A stretch of 64,000 bases of DNA from Rahnella aceris (GTDB taxonomy: Bacteria; Pseudomonadota; Gammaproteobacteria; Enterobacterales; Enterobacteriaceae): NCBI RefSeq assembly GCF_011684115.1, contig NZ_JAADJV010000001.1, positions 1,984,001-2,048,000 of the forward strand, read 5' to 3'. This document shows, piece by piece, positions 8,962 through 18,051 of the stretch. Under the pieces are notes generated by a model that ran no database searches, was not told the origin of the DNA, and saw nothing but the letters and a program-made list of their open reading frames with translations. The stretch's first letter is position 1. Each line of letters opens with the position of its first letter. The position numbers were made by a program, and so were the translations under genes.

Positions 8962-9633
8962 TTATGCGTCCTGATTGCCGTTCATTTTAGCTTTCAGCGC
9001 AGCAATTTGTGCGCTGATTTCATCGTCGGCTTTCAGTTCGGCAAATTGCTGATCCAGCGATTTCTTTTTACCAATGCTGACGCTTTCTGCTTCCGCTTCC
9101 ATATGATCGATGCGGCGTTCGAACTGCTCGAAACGCGCCATCGCTTCATCAATTTTACCGCTGTCGAGCTGACGGCGGACGTCACGCGAGGACGCTGCGG
9201 CCTGATGACGTAAGGTCAGCGCCTGCTGACGCGCACGGGTTTCGGTCAGTTTGCTTTCCAGCTCACCAATTTCTGACTTCATGCGATCCAGCGTTTCTTC
9301 TACCACGTTCACTTCGTTTTTCAGCGTGGTCACCAGCTCAGACAGCTTTTGCTTTTCGATCAGCGCCGCACGCGCCAGATCGTCTTTATCTTTACGCAAC
9401 GCCAGTTCGGCTTTGTCCTGCCATTCACTCTGCTGGGATTCACCCTGATCGATACGACGGATCAGTTGTTTCTTTTCTGCCAGCGCACGGGCGGAGGTAG
9501 AACGCAGTTCCACCAGCGTGTCTTCCATTTCCTGAATCATCAGACGAACCAGTTTTTGCGGATCTTCTGCTTTATCCAGCAAGGTGTTGATGTTGGCGTT
9601 AATGATGTCAGCGAAGCGAGAAAAAATACCCAT
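8962..9633 (-). CDS. pspA: Phage shock protein A (ESCRT-III/Vipp1 family)
   Basis: Peripheral inner-membrane protein of 223 residues with two roles: it binds PspF and silences it, and on stress it assembles on damaged membrane to limit proton leakage. The whole chain is predicted helical and coiled-coil. The amphipathic N-terminal helix [20 protein letters not shown] and the block [21 protein letters not shown] are diagnostic. I chose the ATG at 9633, preceded by the Shine-Dalgarno AGAGG, because it matches E. coli. An in-frame start 25 codons upstream lies across the 5' untranslated region and is unlikely. First gene of pspABCD, driven by the sigma-54 promoter at 9724-9743. Confidence 0.97.
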   Translation of the reverse strand: MGIFSRFADIINANINTLLDKAEDPQKLVRLMIQEMEDTLVELRSTSARALAEKKQLIRRIDQGESQQSEWQDKAELALRKDKDDLARAALIEKQKLSELVTTLKNEVNVVEETLDRMKSEIGELESKLTETRARQQALTLRHQAAASSRDVRRQLDSGKIDEAMARFEQFERRIDHMEAEAESVSIGKKKSLDQQFAELKADDEISAQIAALKAKMNGNQDA

Positions 9634-9723
9634 AATCGAAATTCCTCTTTGTTTCTGTTGGTTTCCGGCCAAATGATTACCGGTTAAATCCGCAGGAAAA
9701 TTTTTCACTGCGGCGATAAACCT

Positions 9724-9743
9724 ATATCAGGATCCGTGCCAAC
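9724..9743 (-). promoter_or_regulatory. Sigma-54 promoter of the pspA operon
   Basis: On the minus strand TTGGCACG-GATC-CTGATA matches the -24 element (TGGCACG) fully and the -12 element loosely (GA rather than GC at the key dinucleotide). It would place the transcript start near 9716, about 83 bases before pspA. The divergent PspF activator gene and the AT-rich DNA between (a likely IHF region) support it. Confidence 0.8.
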
Positions 9744-9865
9744 TTTTTAAAATCATTATCTGCATGAATAAATTGAATTTTTTACTTTTGTCTCTGCTAT
9801 GCTTATTTTTCGAGATGATTATTTTCACTAAGTGTTAGTGTGTTTCACCACACAAGGAAAGCCAA

Positions 9866-10873
9866 ATGACGGATAACACAGACAATTTACTCGGTGAAGC
9901 CAACGCCTTCATCGAAGTGCTGGAACAGGTCTCACAACTGGCGAAGCTGAATAAGCCGGTTCTGGTCACCGGCGAACGCGGCAGCGGAAAGGAACTGATT
10001 GCGCATCGTCTGCATTATCTGTCGCCCCGCTGGCAGGGGCCGTTCATTTCGCTCAACTGTGCGGCGCTCAATGAAAACCTGCTGGATTCCGAGTTGTTCG
10101 GCCATGAAGCTGGCGCGTTTACCGGCGCACAGAAACGTCATCTCGGACGCTTTGAACGTGCGGATGGCGGCACGTTATTTCTCGATGAGCTGGCGACAGC
10201 GCCCATGCTGGTGCAGGAAAAACTGCTGCGCGTGATTGAGTACGGTCATCTGGAGCGCGTCGGCGGCAGCCAGCCGTTACAGGTGGATGTCCGGCTGGTG
10301 TGTGCGACCAACGATGATTTACCGGTGCTGGCCGCTGAAGGAAAGTTTCGCGCCGACCTGCTGGACCGGCTGGCGTTTGATGTGGTGCAACTGCCGCCGT
10401 TGCGTGAACGCCAGCAGGACATCATGTTGCTGGCGGAACATTTCGCCATTCAGATGTGCCGCGAACTGTCTCTCCCGTTATTCCCCGGCTTTACCGACTA
10501 TGCGCGTCAGACGCTGATGGCCTACCGCTGGCCGGGCAATATCCGCGAGCTGAAAAACGTCGTCGAACGCTCGATGTACCGCCATGGTACCAGCGATTTT
10601 CCGCTCGATAATATTATCCTGAACCCGTTTGCGCAGCGCACTGCCACCGTCGAAACGGCTGACGTCAGTCCACACGACACGCTGCCGACGTTACCGCTGG
10701 ATCTTAAGCAATGGGTGACCGGACAGGAAAAAAATCTGATTGAGCAGGCTTTACGGCAGGCACGCTTTAATCAGCGTAAAGCCGCAGAGTTGCTGAACGT
10801 GACTTATCATCAGTTGCGCGGAATGTTGAAGAAACACGCAATTCAGGTCAATTCGCAGGAAGGGGCTGAATAA
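9866..10873 (+). CDS. pspF: PspF, sigma-54 enhancer-binding activator of the psp operon
   Basis: AAA+ transcription activator that opens sigma-54 promoters of psp genes and lacks a regulatory N-terminal domain, because PspA inhibits it directly. At 335 residues it is close to E. coli (325). Visible are Walker A GERGSGKE, the sigma-54-contacting loop GAFTGA, Walker B GGTLFLDELATAP, the arginine-finger region and a C-terminal helix-turn-helix (FNQRKAAELLNVTYHQLRGML). It is divergent from pspA with a 232-base spacer. The ATG follows the Shine-Dalgarno AAGGAAA. Confidence 0.97.
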   Translation: MTDNTDNLLGEANAFIEVLEQVSQLAKLNKPVLVTGERGSGKELIAHRLHYLSPRWQGPFISLNCAALNENLLDSELFGHEAGAFTGAQKRHLGRFERADGGTLFLDELATAPMLVQEKLLRVIEYGHLERVGGSQPLQVDVRLVCATNDDLPVLAAEGKFRADLLDRLAFDVVQLPPLRERQQDIMLLAEHFAIQMCRELSLPLFPGFTDYARQTLMAYRWPGNIRELKNVVERSMYRHGTSDFPLDNIILNPFAQRTATVETADVSPHDTLPTLPLDLKQWVTGQEKNLIEQALRQARFNQRKAAELLNVTYHQLRGMLKKHAIQVNSQEGAE

Positions 10874-10878
10874 CAGGC

Positions 10879-10984
10879 AAAAAAAAAGCCAGCACCCGAG
10901 CTGGCTAAGTAATACTGGAAGCAATGTGAGCAATGTCGTACCTCGCGATTAACGTCCCTGGCGGGCCGCCTCTCGTCCGGTGAA
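10879..10984 (-). ncRNA. ryhB: RyhB iron-responsive small RNA
   Basis: On the minus strand the core ACGACATTGCTCACATTGC, then TTCCAGTATTACTTAGCCAG, is essentially identical to E. coli RyhB as I remember it. It ends in the same type of terminator (AGCCAGC / GCTGGCT) followed by T8-9. The 5' part differs from E. coli. A -10 TATTAT with TTTACA 15 bases upstream places the start near 10984, giving an RNA of about 105 nucleotides. Two Fur-box-like sequences cover and precede this promoter. RyhB acts with Hfq to silence mRNAs of iron-using proteins when iron is scarce. The exact 5' end is estimated. Confidence 0.9.
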
Positions 10985-10990
10985 AAGAAT

Positions 10991-11009
10991 GATAATAGTT
11001 CTCAGTATC
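10991..11009. promoter_or_regulatory. Fur box over the ryhB promoter
   Basis: GATAATAGTTCTCAGTATC matches the 19-base Fur consensus GATAATGATAATCATTATC at 14 positions and overlaps the -10 region of ryhB, the expected place for iron-dependent repression. Confidence 0.7.
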
Positions 11010-11028
11010 GTCTGTAAAGCACTTTGTT

Positions 11029-11047
11029 GAGAATATTTCTCATTACC
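11029..11047. promoter_or_regulatory. Second Fur-box-like site upstream of ryhB
   Basis: GAGAATATTTCTCATTACC matches the Fur consensus at 13 of 19 positions, 38 bases upstream of the first box. Tandem boxes would allow extended Fur binding. Confidence 0.5.
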
Positions 11048-11094
11048 ATACTGATATTATGGCTACTTTATGAACACCTTAAGGTCACTAAGGA

Positions 11095-12282
11095 CTACCA
11101 TTCGGGGAACGGATCGGCCATGTTGACCCAGTGTTCGATGCCTTCTGCCATCTGCTCTTCGCTTAAGAGACACGCATCCAGCTGCCGGATAATCTCTTCT
11201 TTATTCAGGTGCTGGCCGATAAACACCAGTTCCTGGCGCATATCGCCAAACGGCTCAACCCATTTCTCCATAATGTGTTCACGGGTCTCCTCGTCCTGCG
11301 GCCAGTCGCTTTCCGGCAGCGAACGCCAGAAAATACCCGCCATGCCATAGCGCGCTATGCCGCCCGCCTGACTCCACTGCCCGGCAAAGCGCGGACGCGA
11401 CGCCAGCCAGAAAAAGCCTTTGGAACGCAGTAAGGTACCGCCCCCCCAGTCGCCGTGCACCACGCGGTAAAACTTATCCGGATCAAACGGCCTGCGGGCG
11501 GTGTAGACAAAACTGCTGATGCCGTACTCTTCGGTTTCCGGTGTGTGTTCACCGCGTAACTCTTTCAGCCAGCCCGGCGCCTGCTGTGCTTTGGCGAAAT
11601 CAAACCGGTACGTATTAAGCACGGCTTCAAGCGGCAGGCTGCCGGGGGAAATCGGTATAATGTGCGCATCGGGATTGAGGCTTTTCAGTAGTGCAATCAC
11701 TTCCCGCTGTTGCAGGCTGTCGAGAAGATCGGTTTTGCTCACCAGCAGCACGTTGCAGAATTCTATCTGGTCGATCAGCAAATCCGTCACGCTACGCGCA
11801 TCGTCCTCGCCCAGACTTTCACCGGCCTCCTGCACACTGCGCGCTTCCTGATATTGCTGCATAAAGTTGACGCCATCGACCACGGTCACCAGCGTATCCA
11901 GTCGTGCGAACTGCGACAGACTTTCACCGTTTTCATCTTCGAAAGTGAAGGTTTCCGCCACCGGCAGCGGTTCTGAAATACCACTCGATTCAATCAGCAG
12001 ATAATCAAAACGTCCGGCCTGTGCCAGCTCACGCACTGAAATCAGCAAATCTTCCCGCAGGGTACAGCAGATGCAACCGTTGCTCATTTCCACCAGTTTT
12101 TCCTGCTGACGGTCGAGCGTGATTTCACTGGCGACCAGTGCGGCGTCAATATTCACCTCGCTCATATCATTGACGATCACCGCCACGCGCAATCCCTGAC
12201 GGTTGTTCAGAATGTGGTTGAGAACGGTAGTTTTACCTGCGCCAAGAAAACCGGACAGCACGGTAACAGGGAGTAAGGACAT
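11095..12282 (-). CDS. COG0523 (CobW/YjiA family) GTPase, probable zinc metallochaperone
   Basis: G3E-family GTPase of about 395 residues. It shows Walker A GFLGAGKTT near the N-terminus, the family metal motif CxCC (NGCICCTLRED), the SGISEP block and the guanine-specificity-type segment SKTDLLD. A CobW C-terminal domain follows (about residues 245-370). COG0523 members supply metals to client proteins, and those behind Zur sites act in zinc starvation. A Zur-type palindrome 50 bases upstream supports a zinc role here. I chose the ATG at 12282 because GAGG sits 6 bases before it; starts at 12294 and 12285 are possible. The C-terminus lies next to the ryhB control region. Confidence 0.85.
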   Translation of the reverse strand: MSLLPVTVLSGFLGAGKTTVLNHILNNRQGLRVAVIVNDMSEVNIDAALVASEITLDRQQEKLVEMSNGCICCTLREDLLISVRELAQAGRFDYLLIESSGISEPLPVAETFTFEDENGESLSQFARLDTLVTVVDGVNFMQQYQEARSVQEAGESLGEDDARSVTDLLIDQIEFCNVLLVSKTDLLDSLQQREVIALLKSLNPDAHIIPISPGSLPLEAVLNTYRFDFAKAQQAPGWLKELRGEHTPETEEYGISSFVYTARRPFDPDKFYRVVHGDWGGGTLLRSKGFFWLASRPRFAGQWSQAGGIARYGMAGIFWRSLPESDWPQDEETREHIMEKWVEPFGDMRQELVFIGQHLNKEEIIRQLDACLLSEEQMAEGIEHWVNMADPFPEW

Positions 12283-12331
12283 CATTAACCTCATATCTCA
12301 GGACAGTGCAGGAATACTTCGCCTGCGATTA

Positions 12332-12348
12332 TTGTTATAATATAACAT
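12332..12348. promoter_or_regulatory. Zur box
   Basis: GTTATAATATAAC (12334-12346) is a perfect palindrome around A12340 and equals the core of the enterobacterial Zur consensus (GTTATAnTATAAC). It lies about 50 bases before the COG0523 gene on its promoter side, so zinc-dependent repression of that gene is likely. It is also about 175 bases before sapA on the other strand, probably too far to control it. Confidence 0.8.
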
Positions 12349-12521
12349 AACAATAGCAATCCAATTTCAAGGGTTTTATTGATACATGCTCTTTTTTTGC
12401 CGGGAAACGAACGGTTTTTGCGCGAAGTGCCGCAGTCCCGCACGCTGATTTGCTCAATGGATTGGGGTACCTCGCAGAGTACGGTACACTTAAGCTATTG
12501 CACCTTAACTTTGAAGCCTTT

Positions 12522-14204
12522 ATGCGTCGTCTAACTTTGTGGATGATTTTACTGAGTGGCTTGTCCACGACAGTTTTTGCTGAGACTGCTCCAACACACG
12601 CCAGCCCGCCAGTCGTCAGTGCGCCGGTGAAAGATATTCGCCAGAGCGGCTTTGTCTATTGTGTTAACGGCATGGTCAATACCTTTAACCCGCAGAAAGC
12701 CAGCAGCGGGCTGATCATTGATACGCTGGCCGCACAGTTATATGACCGCCTGCTGGATGTCGACCCTTATACCTATCGCCTGATCCCCGAACTGGCACAA
12801 AGCTGGGAAGTGCTGGATGATGGCGCAACCTACCGTTTCCATCTGCGCAAAGATGTGCCTTTCCAGAAAACCGGCTGGTTTTCACCGTCGCGCAAGATGA
12901 ACGCCGACGATGTGGTGTTCAGCTTCCAGCGCATCATCGACCCGAATAATCACTACCATGCTGTAAACGGTGAAGAATATCCGTATTTCGACAGCCTGCA
13001 GTTTGCCCATGCGGTGAAAAGCATCAAAAAACTGGACGACTATACCGTTGAGTTTCGCCTCAATAATCCTGACGCTTCTTTTCTCTGGCATCTTGCCACG
13101 CATTACGCACCGGTGCTTTCGGCTGAATATGCCGCGAATCTCATCAAATCCGGCAACGAAGAAGAGATTGATCGCCAGCCGGTAGGCACCGGCCCGTTCC
13201 AGCTTGGTGAATACCGTACCGGGCAATATGTGCGGCTGGCGCGCAACGGACAGTACTGGAAAGGCACACCGCGTATGGCACAGGTGGTGATTGATATGGG
13301 CGTTGGCGGCACCGGGCGTTTGTCGAAATTGCTGACCGGTGAATGTGATGTGCTGGCGTATCCGGCGGCCAGTCAGCTGTCCATACTACGTGAGGATCCG
13401 CGCTTGCGTCTTTCCCTGCGCCCGGGGATGAACGTTGCCTACCTGGCTTTCAATACCAACAAAGCCCCGCTCAATGATCCGCGTATCCGTCAGGCGGTGG
13501 CGCTGTCGATCAACAATCAGCGCCTGATGCAGTCGATTTATTACGGCACCGCTGAAACCGCTGCGTCTATTTTGCCGCGTGCGTCCTGGGCTTATGACAG
13601 CAACGCGCAGGTAACGGAATACAATCCGGATAAAGCGAAGCAAATCCTGAAAGACCTCGGGCAGGAAAAGCTCAACCTGCATTTATGGGTGCCGACGGCG
13701 TCGCAGTCCTTTAACCCCAGCCCGCTGAAAACCGCCGAACTGATCCAGGCCGATTTGGGACAGGTAGGGATTAAAGTCACCATTGTCCCGGTCGAGGGAC
13801 GTTTCCAGGAAGCCAAGCTGATGGAGATGAATCACGACCTGACGCTGTCTGGCTGGTCAACGGACAGTAATGACCCGGACAGTTTCTTCCGCCCCATGCT
13901 CAGTTGTGCAGCGATTCATTCGCAGACCAACTATGCTCACTGGTGTAACCCGGAATTTGATGAATTGCTGCGTCAGGGGCTGTTGTCACAGCAACTTTCC
14001 CAGCGTATTGAGTTTTATCAGCGGGCGCAAAAAATCCTTGAGCAGGAACTGCCGGTGTTGCCACTGGCGTCTTCCCTGCGTCTTCAGGCTTACCGTTACG
14101 ACATCAAAGGGCTGGTACTGAGCCCGTTTGGCAACTCCTCGTTTGCCGGCGTCTTCCGTGATGATGAAAAAAGTCGTGATAATGAAGGAAGGAAAGTTCC
14201 ATGA
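12522..14204 (+). CDS. sapA: SapA, periplasmic binding protein of the Sap ABC system
   Basis: Solute-binding protein (SBP_bac_5 family) of the Sap transporter, linked to antimicrobial-peptide resistance and, in E. coli, to putrescine export by the SapBCDF part. A Sec signal peptide ends near VFA-ETA. The mature protein closely follows E. coli SapA ([44 protein letters not shown]). I chose ATG 12522 ([14 protein letters not shown], 560 residues) because it begins the signal peptide; the open frame extends 24 codons further into non-conserved sequence. No strong Shine-Dalgarno is visible. It overlaps sapB by four bases and heads the five-gene sapABCDF operon. Confidence 0.96.
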   Translation: MRRLTLWMILLSGLSTTVFAETAPTHASPPVVSAPVKDIRQSGFVYCVNGMVNTFNPQKASSGLIIDTLAAQLYDRLLDVDPYTYRLIPELAQSWEVLDDGATYRFHLRKDVPFQKTGWFSPSRKMNADDVVFSFQRIIDPNNHYHAVNGEEYPYFDSLQFAHAVKSIKKLDDYTVEFRLNNPDASFLWHLATHYAPVLSAEYAANLIKSGNEEEIDRQPVGTGPFQLGEYRTGQYVRLARNGQYWKGTPRMAQVVIDMGVGGTGRLSKLLTGECDVLAYPAASQLSILREDPRLRLSLRPGMNVAYLAFNTNKAPLNDPRIRQAVALSINNQRLMQSIYYGTAETAASILPRASWAYDSNAQVTEYNPDKAKQILKDLGQEKLNLHLWVPTASQSFNPSPLKTAELIQADLGQVGIKVTIVPVEGRFQEAKLMEMNHDLTLSGWSTDSNDPDSFFRPMLSCAAIHSQTNYAHWCNPEFDELLRQGLLSQQLSQRIEFYQRAQKILEQELPVLPLASSLRLQAYRYDIKGLVLSPFGNSSFAGVFRDDEKSRDNEGRKVP

Positions 14205-15166
14205 TTATCTTTACGTTACGCCGCATTTTGCTGCTGCTGGTGACCCTGTTCTTCCTGAGCCTTGTGGCGTTCAGCCTGAGCTATTTCACGCCGAATGCGC
14301 CACTGCGCGGCGCGTCCTTGTGGGACGCCTACCACTTCTATTTTGCGGGTCTTTGCCAGTTTGATTTCGGTGTGTCGAGTATCAACGGCGAAGGCATCTC
14401 TTATCAGTTGAAAGCGGTTTTCCCGGCCACGATGGAATTGTGCGTGCTGGCCTTTGCGCTGGCATTAGTCGTCGGGATCCCGCTGGGCATTCTGGCGGGA
14501 GTGATGCGTGGAAAATGGCCGGATGTCGCCATCAGCAGCATCGCCCTGCTCGGCTTTTCCATTCCGGTGTTCTGGCTGGCGGTACTGCTGATGCTGTTCT
14601 TCTCGCTGCAACTGGGCTGGCTGCCGGTTTCCGGTCGCCTGGATTTACTCTATCAGTTGAAAAGTGTCACCGGCCTGACGCTGGTTGATGCGTGGCTTTC
14701 TGATTCGCCATACCGCCATGAGATGATCATGAGCGCTATCCGCCATATGATTTTACCGATCGCCGCGCTGGCCGTGGCGCCGACGACCGAAGTGATCCGC
14801 CTGATGCGCATTTCCACCGACGATGTGCTGGAGAAAAACTATGTGAAAGCCGCCGCAACGCGCGGTTTATCACGCTTTACGATTATCCGTCGCCATGTAT
14901 TACACAACGCGCTGCCGCCGATCATTCCCAAGCTCGGCCTGCAATTTTCGACCATGCTGACGCTGGCGATGATTACTGAGGTGGTCTTTAACTGGCCAGG
15001 CATCGGGCGATGGCTGATTAACGCCATCCGCCAGCAGGATTACGCGGCGATTTCAGCCGGGGTGATGGTCGTTGGCTCGCTGGTAATTGTGGTTAACGTG
15101 CTTTCAGACATTCTGGGCGCACTGATGAATCCATTGAAACATAAGGAATGGTATGCCCTTCGATAA
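14201..15166 (+). CDS. sapB: SapB, permease of the Sap ABC transporter
   Basis: Inner-membrane permease of 321 residues, the same length as E. coli SapB. The N-terminal segment [22 protein letters not shown] is followed by a binding-protein-dependent transport domain with about six membrane helices. The EAA-type loop is present ([30 protein letters not shown]). It overlaps sapA by four bases and sapC by 14 bases, so translation is coupled. Confidence 0.96.
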   Translation: MIIFTLRRILLLLVTLFFLSLVAFSLSYFTPNAPLRGASLWDAYHFYFAGLCQFDFGVSSINGEGISYQLKAVFPATMELCVLAFALALVVGIPLGILAGVMRGKWPDVAISSIALLGFSIPVFWLAVLLMLFFSLQLGWLPVSGRLDLLYQLKSVTGLTLVDAWLSDSPYRHEMIMSAIRHMILPIAALAVAPTTEVIRLMRISTDDVLEKNYVKAAATRGLSRFTIIRRHVLHNALPPIIPKLGLQFSTMLTLAMITEVVFNWPGIGRWLINAIRQQDYAAISAGVMVVGSLVIVVNVLSDILGALMNPLKHKEWYALR

Positions 15167-16043
15167 TGTATACCGCGAAAAACAGGTCCCGAGTCCTCTG
15201 CGCCATACGTGGGGGATTTTCTATCGCGACACACTGTCGATGATCGGTTTCTACGGCGTGCTCGGCTTGTTATTGCTGTGCATATTTGGCCATTTATTAG
15301 CGCCTTACGCGCTCGATCAACAATTCCTTGGTTATCAGTTGTTGCCGCCCTCCTGGTCGCGCTACGGCAATGTGTCGTTCTTCCTCGGCACTGACGATCT
15401 TGGCCGCGATTTACTCAGCCGGATGCTTACAGGCGCTGCGCCGACGATTGGCGGCGCACTGGTGATAACCCTCGCGGCGTCTTTATGTGGTGTGATCATC
15501 GGCGTACTGGCGGGGATCAGCCGTGGCCTGAAATCGGCCATTCTGAACCATATTTTCGATACGCTGCTGTCTATCCCTTCCCTGCTGCTGGCGATTGTCG
15601 TCGTCGCGTTTATCGGGCCGAAACTTGAGCATGCGATGCTGGCCGTCTGGCTGGCGCTGTTGCCACGCATTTCGCGCACGATTTACAGCGCCGTGCATGA
15701 TGAGCTGGAAAAAGAGTATGTGGTCGCCGTACGACTCGATGGTGCCTCCACCTGGCAGATTCTGCGTTATGCCGTTCTGCCAAATATCGTTGCGGTGCTG
15801 GCAACGGAATTTACCCGCGCACTGTCGATGGCGATTCTGGATATCGCCGCGTTAGGCTTTCTGGATCTGGGCGCACAACTGCCGTCACCGGAATGGGGAG
15901 CCATGCTCGGCGATTCGCTGGAGCTGGTGTATGTCGCGCCGTGGACAGTCATGCTGCCGGGCGCCGCCATTCTTATCAGCGTGTTGCTGATCAACCTGCT
16001 GGGTGACGGTGTGCGTCGGGCGATTAATGCGGGAGTGGAATAA
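15153..16043 (+). CDS. sapC: SapC, permease of the Sap ABC transporter
   Basis: Second permease subunit, 296 residues as in E. coli. The N-terminal segment with [22 protein letters not shown] precedes the DppC/OppC-type domain with [20 protein letters not shown]. The EAA loop [24 protein letters not shown] contacts the ATPases. Overlaps sapB by 14 bases and sapD by one base. Confidence 0.96.
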   Translation: MPFDNVYREKQVPSPLRHTWGIFYRDTLSMIGFYGVLGLLLLCIFGHLLAPYALDQQFLGYQLLPPSWSRYGNVSFFLGTDDLGRDLLSRMLTGAAPTIGGALVITLAASLCGVIIGVLAGISRGLKSAILNHIFDTLLSIPSLLLAIVVVAFIGPKLEHAMLAVWLALLPRISRTIYSAVHDELEKEYVVAVRLDGASTWQILRYAVLPNIVAVLATEFTRALSMAILDIAALGFLDLGAQLPSPEWGAMLGDSLELVYVAPWTVMLPGAAILISVLLINLLGDGVRRAINAGVE

Positions 16044-17035
16044 TGCCGTTACTCGATATCCGCAATCTGACCATTGAATTTATGACCGCCGATGGCCCGG
16101 TCAAAGCTGTGGATCGCGTCAGTATGACGCTCAACGCCGGTGAAATTCGCGGGCTGGTGGGCGAATCCGGTTCGGGTAAAAGCCTGATTGCCAAGGCGAT
16201 TTGTGGCGTTACCAAAGACAACTGGCGCGTGACGGCGGACCGGATGCGCTTTGATAACATCGAGCTGTTGCAACTGACGCCACGCGAACGACGTAAACTG
16301 GTCGGGCAAAATGTGTCGATGATTTTTCAGGAGCCGCAGTCCTGTCTGGATCCTTCTGAAAGCATCGGCCGCCAGCTTATTCAGGCCATTCCCGGCTGGA
16401 CCTACAAAGGCCGCTGGTATCAGCGCTGGAAGTGGCGCAAAAAACGCGCCATCGAGCTGCTGCACCGCGTCGGTATTAAAGATCACAAAGACGTTATGGC
16501 CAGTTATCCGTATGAACTGACCGAAGGCGAGTGCCAGAAAGTGATGATCGCCATCGCGCTGGCGAATCAGCCGCGTCTGCTGATTGCCGATGAACCGACT
16601 AACGCCATGGAGCCGACGACGCAGGCGCAGATTTTCCGCCTGCTGGCGCGACTCAACCAGAACAATAACACCACCATTTTATTGATCAGCCACGACCTGC
16701 AAATGATGAGCAAATGGGCGAACCGTATCAACGTGTTGTATTGCGGACAAACGGTTGAAAGCGCAGCGTGTGAAGAATTGCTGGCCACGCCGCATCATCC
16801 TTATACGCAGGCGCTCATCCGCGCGATGCCTGATTTCGGCCGCTCACTGCCACATAAAAGCCGTCTGAATACGCTGCCAGGTGCCATTCCTTCGCTGGAA
16901 CATTTGCCGATTGGCTGCCGTCTGGGGCCACGCTGCCCTTACGCGCAGAAAAAATGCATCGAAACGCCGCGCCTGCGTCTGGCGAAAACCCATGCGTATG
17001 CCTGCCACTTCCCGCTGAACATGGAGGAGCAATAA
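16043..17035 (+). CDS. sapD: SapD, ATPase of the Sap ABC transporter
   Basis: Cytoplasmic ATP-binding subunit (330 residues, OppD-like). Walker A is [12 protein letters not shown] and Walker B is [12 protein letters not shown]. The C-terminal oligopeptide-transporter motif has the iron-sulfur-type cysteine cluster ([14 protein letters not shown] and CHFPL). The signature loop reads [12 protein letters not shown] rather than canonical LSGGQ; I believe this is a family feature. In E. coli SapD also stimulates the Trk potassium system. One-base overlaps link it to sapC and sapF. Confidence 0.96.
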   Translation: MPLLDIRNLTIEFMTADGPVKAVDRVSMTLNAGEIRGLVGESGSGKSLIAKAICGVTKDNWRVTADRMRFDNIELLQLTPRERRKLVGQNVSMIFQEPQSCLDPSESIGRQLIQAIPGWTYKGRWYQRWKWRKKRAIELLHRVGIKDHKDVMASYPYELTEGECQKVMIAIALANQPRLLIADEPTNAMEPTTQAQIFRLLARLNQNNNTTILLISHDLQMMSKWANRINVLYCGQTVESAACEELLATPHHPYTQALIRAMPDFGRSLPHKSRLNTLPGAIPSLEHLPIGCRLGPRCPYAQKKCIETPRLRLAKTHAYACHFPLNMEEQ

Positions 17036-17844
17036 TGGGCGAAACCCTGCTCGAAGTCCGTAATCTGAGCAAAACGTTCCGTTATCGCACCGGACTGTTC
17101 CGCAAGATGAATCTCGAGGCCGTGAAACCGGTCAGCTTTACCCTGCGCGAAAAACAAACGCTGGCGATCATCGGCGAGAATGGTTCGGGCAAATCGACGC
17201 TGGCTAAAATGCTTTCCGGCATGGTCGAGCCGAGCGACGGCGAAATTCTGATTGATGATCATCCGCTGACGTTTCGTGATTATCGTTTCCGCAGCCAGCA
17301 AATCCGCATGATTTTTCAGGACCCGAGCACCTCACTTAATCCACGTCAGCGTATCGGGCAGTTACTCGAAGCGCCCCTGCGACTGAACAGCGAAATGGAT
17401 GCACAACAGCGCGAACAACGCATCAACCAGACATTGCGGCTGGTCGGCATGCTGCCCGATCACGCCAATTATTACCCGCATATGCTGGCGTCGGGTCAGA
17501 AGCAGCGCGTGGCACTGGCACGTGCACTTATCCTGCAACCCAAAGTGATCGTGGCTGATGAAGCGCTGGCGTCTCTGGATATGTCGATGCGTTCACAAAT
17601 CATCAATATGATGCTCGAATTACAGGAAAAACAGGGCATCTCGTACATCTACGTGACGCAGCATCTGGGCATGATGAAACACATCAGCGATCAGGTACTG
17701 GTGATGCACGAAGGCGAGGTGGTGGAACGCGGAAATACGGCCGAAGTTCTGGCGGCACCGCTGCATGACCTCACCAAACGGTTGATTTCCAGTCACTTTG
17801 GCGAAGCGCTGACTGCTGATGCCTGGCGTCGTGACGGTAATTAA
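17035..17844 (+). CDS. sapF: SapF, ATPase of the Sap ABC transporter
   Basis: Second ATP-binding subunit, 269 residues (E. coli 268). Walker A is GENGSGKSTLAK and Walker B is VIVADEALASLD. The signature loop is degenerate (MLASGQKQRVALARAL instead of LSGGQ), as in E. coli SapF as I recall it. The ATG at 17035 overlaps the sapD stop (TAATG). Last gene of the operon; in E. coli fabI is nearby, here yciW follows. Confidence 0.95.
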   Translation: MGETLLEVRNLSKTFRYRTGLFRKMNLEAVKPVSFTLREKQTLAIIGENGSGKSTLAKMLSGMVEPSDGEILIDDHPLTFRDYRFRSQQIRMIFQDPSTSLNPRQRIGQLLEAPLRLNSEMDAQQREQRINQTLRLVGMLPDHANYYPHMLASGQKQRVALARALILQPKVIVADEALASLDMSMRSQIINMMLELQEKQGISYIYVTQHLGMMKHISDQVLVMHEGEVVERGNTAEVLAAPLHDLTKRLISSHFGEALTADAWRRDGN

Positions 17845-17854
17845 CGCCCCTTCT

Positions 17855-17922
17855 GCATAATAAACGGGCAGATTCACCCCCTGAACGGTGTCAGGAAACT
17901 GATGCCGTTTTCTTTATTATGC
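17855..17922. other. Nested inverted repeat after sapF
   Basis: Outer arms GCATAATAAA (17855-17864) and TTTATTATGC (17913-17922) pair perfectly. Further pairing continues inward (GGGCA / TGCCG), and an inner CCTGA / TCAGG hairpin is nested inside. The 68-base structure follows the sapF stop by 10 bases. It lacks a T-tract, so it may be an mRNA-stabilising 3' structure or a weak terminator. Confidence 0.6.
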
Positions 17923-18051
17923 AAATCCACCCTCTTCTATTCCTTTTCGATATGATTTATCGCTTAACATTATTTTATATCGGCAGCAGTATCGGCAACG
18001 ATAGGGTCTGATAATTTGCCTGAGTAGCAGGCTTGAAGAAAGGACCCGTTC

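Noticed and set aside
12450..12521. Earlier start for sapA
   Set aside because: The added 24 residues are not a signal peptide and are not in E. coli SapA; the signal peptide begins at 12522.
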